From: Microbacteriaceae bacterium
GTDB taxonomy: Bacteria; Actinomycetota; Actinomycetes; Actinomycetales; Microbacteriaceae
Reading direction: 5' to 3'
Assembly (NCBI GenBank): GCA_947455385.1
Contig: CANGNR010000064.1
Span: 1 to 6,937, forward strand
Length of the DNA: 6,937 nucleotides
The notes beneath the pieces were generated by a model. That model made no database searches and was not told the origin of the DNA. It saw only the letters and a program-made list of their open reading frames with translations. A program made the translations under genes and the position numbers. Positions 6,127-6,937 of the stretch are shown one piece after another (the stretch's first letter is position 1; each line of letters starts with the position of its first letter).

Positions 6127-6177
6127 ACTTTATTCGCGGTTTTAGTGTCTGTTTCGGCAATTTTGCTGTGTTTCGGC
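6127..6177 (-). promoter_or_regulatory. Candidate permease promoter region with two 9-bp direct repeats
   Basis: On the minus strand, TAAAGT (6127-6132) fits TANNNT and lies 6 nt before the permease ATG, as expected for leaderless transcription. Seventeen bases upstream is GAAACA (6150-6155), a poor match to TTGACA. That hexamer is part of GCCGAAACA, which occurs twice, at 6150-6158 and 6169-6177, with 19 bp between copies, about two helical turns. The repeat could bind a regulator or help RNA polymerase. This is seen as sequence pattern only. Confidence 0.35.
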
Positions 6178-6220
6178 GCGTGTTTTACATCGATTTAATA
6201 GCAAGAATTCACCGCTGGGT

Positions 6221-6226
6221 TATCTT
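6221..6226 (+). promoter_or_regulatory. Candidate -10 box for a leaderless mRNA of the SprT-like gene
   Basis: TATCTT (6221-6226) lies 7 nt before the ATG at 6234, the spacing expected if transcription starts on or next to the start codon. No Shine-Dalgarno sequence is seen before 6234, which fits leaderless translation, common in Actinobacteria. No convincing -35 is present at 16-18 bp. Confidence 0.3.
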
Positions 6227-6233
6227 TGTGGCG

Positions 6234-6937
6234 ATGGATGCAAACCAACCGCGTCGCTTTGCGACGATTCGCCGCGAAAGCGTGGTGCTGGTCCCCGAAT
6301 CGGCGGCAGGGCTGAGCTGGGATGCTTTCGACGAAGAGCGAGACGAGTTGCTGTTTAGCGCAACCTTCGCGGCACACGGCGAGAGCGACGCAGATCTTGA
6401 GTTGCACGTGGCCAACGGAGTGCAACTTAGCAGCGAGCCGATCCGCGAGAAGGTTCTGGATGCCCTGCTCGAACTGGCCGAGCTTGCGCTCTATGAAAAC
6501 GGGTTCGGCTGGCTGCGCGTTGTTTGCCAAGACGCAAGAGCCGACCTGCGCGCGGTGCTAACCGAGAGCGGGTTCGAGTTTGCTCGCGCGCTGAAGGTCG
6601 GCGGCCAGCCGGGTGCTCGCTATCGCGCCAATCGCGCCAGCCTGATTGGGGCTTACGCCACGATGAACATCGATCACTACCTGCCGCATCAGGGCTGGCG
6701 CTTCGACTTCGACAACGGCCGCCGCCGGGCCGGTCTCTGCAACTACACCGACAAGCTGATCACGGTCTCGAAATATCACGTTGCCACCTACACCGCGGAT
6801 GAAACCTTTCAGGTGATCCTGCACGAAATCGCCCACGCGATGTGTGGCCCAAAGGCCGGCCACGGCAAGAAGTGGCTGTCAACGGCCAAGTCGATCGGCT
6901 ACCGTGCCGAGAAGTTCACCGGCAAAGAGATCGCCGA
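6234..6937 (+). CDS. SprT-like zinc metalloprotease domain fused to an N-terminal region of possible GNAT origin (3' end cut by window edge)
   Basis: The frame stays open from ATG 6234 to the right edge: 234 codons with no stop. Residues about 148-223 are an SprT-like domain. It contains GWRFDFDNGRRRAGLCNYTD (154-173), the ITVSKYH strand, then VILHEIAHAM with the zinc motif HEIAH (197-201, catalytic E198) and AGHGKKW, whose H210 is the likely third ligand. Such domains are related to SprT and eukaryotic Spartan, but cellular substrates of the short bacterial forms are unknown. Residues 1-133 are extra; EKVLDALLELAELALYENGF followed by a beta-like WLRVVC and ESGFEFAR resembles the second half of a GNAT fold, which is a tentative reading. 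In-frame GTG at 6228 is an alternative start. It is divergent from the permease across 113 bp. Any C-terminal zinc ribbon lies outside the window. Confidence 0.85.
   Translation, partial: MDANQPRRFATIRRESVVLVPESAAGLSWDAFDEERDELLFSATFAAHGESDADLELHVANGVQLSSEPIREKVLDALLELAELALYENGFGWLRVVCQDARADLRAVLTESGFEFARALKVGGQPGARYRANRASLIGAYATMNIDHYLPHQGWRFDFDNGRRRAGLCNYTDKLITVSKYHVATYTADETFQVILHEIAHAMCGPKAGHGKKWLSTAKSIGYRAEKFTGKEIA

Noticed and set aside
6322..6802. Alternative plus-strand frames overlapping the SprT-like gene
   Set aside because: They lack any family features, whereas the frame from 6234 holds the HEIAH domain and runs uninterrupted to the window edge.

Overview
The window looks like chromosomal DNA of an actinobacterium. 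The left edge holds the start of a WhiB-family gene, a family confined to Actinobacteria and their phages. Coding regions are fairly GC-rich, GTG starts are common, and the tRNA gene does not encode its CCA tail. A small-genome member of Microbacteriaceae would fit, but that placement is inference. No insertion sequence, phage gene, CRISPR array or clear sign of horizontal transfer was seen. Genes are tightly packed and no stretch over 300 bases lacks a gene.

Layout from left to right: the first 36 codons of a whiB-like regulator (minus, runs off the left edge); a four-helix membrane protein of unknown function (plus, 275-679); a Bcp-type thioredoxin-dependent peroxiredoxin (minus, 710-1180), convergent with it across a 30-base repeat and hairpin; tRNA-Lys(CTT) (plus, 1309-1381) with a strong intrinsic terminator; an aminoglycoside-phosphotransferase-fold kinase (plus, 1444-2409); and a gluconokinase (plus, 2497-2991).

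A five-gene minus-strand run follows, 6120 down to 3010, and is probably partly or wholly co-transcribed: an NCS1 nucleobase permease, a yeast-type cytosine deaminase, a DUF4190-type two-helix protein, a second small membrane protein that looks like a distant relative of it, and a PhnB-like VOC protein. The first two form a simple salvage module: cytosine is imported, then deaminated to uracil and ammonia. Divergent from the permease, and running off the right edge, is a gene whose C-terminal part is an SprT-like zinc metalloprotease domain (HEIAH) attached to an unusual N-terminal region of about 130 residues that may be a degenerate GNAT fold.

Most of the window is ordinary housekeeping and salvage. 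Worth a second look are the SprT-like fusion, the 9-bp direct repeats in front of the permease, the gluconokinase with an altered lid signature, the fungal-type deaminase and permease pair, and the kinase gene squeezed directly behind the tRNA terminator.
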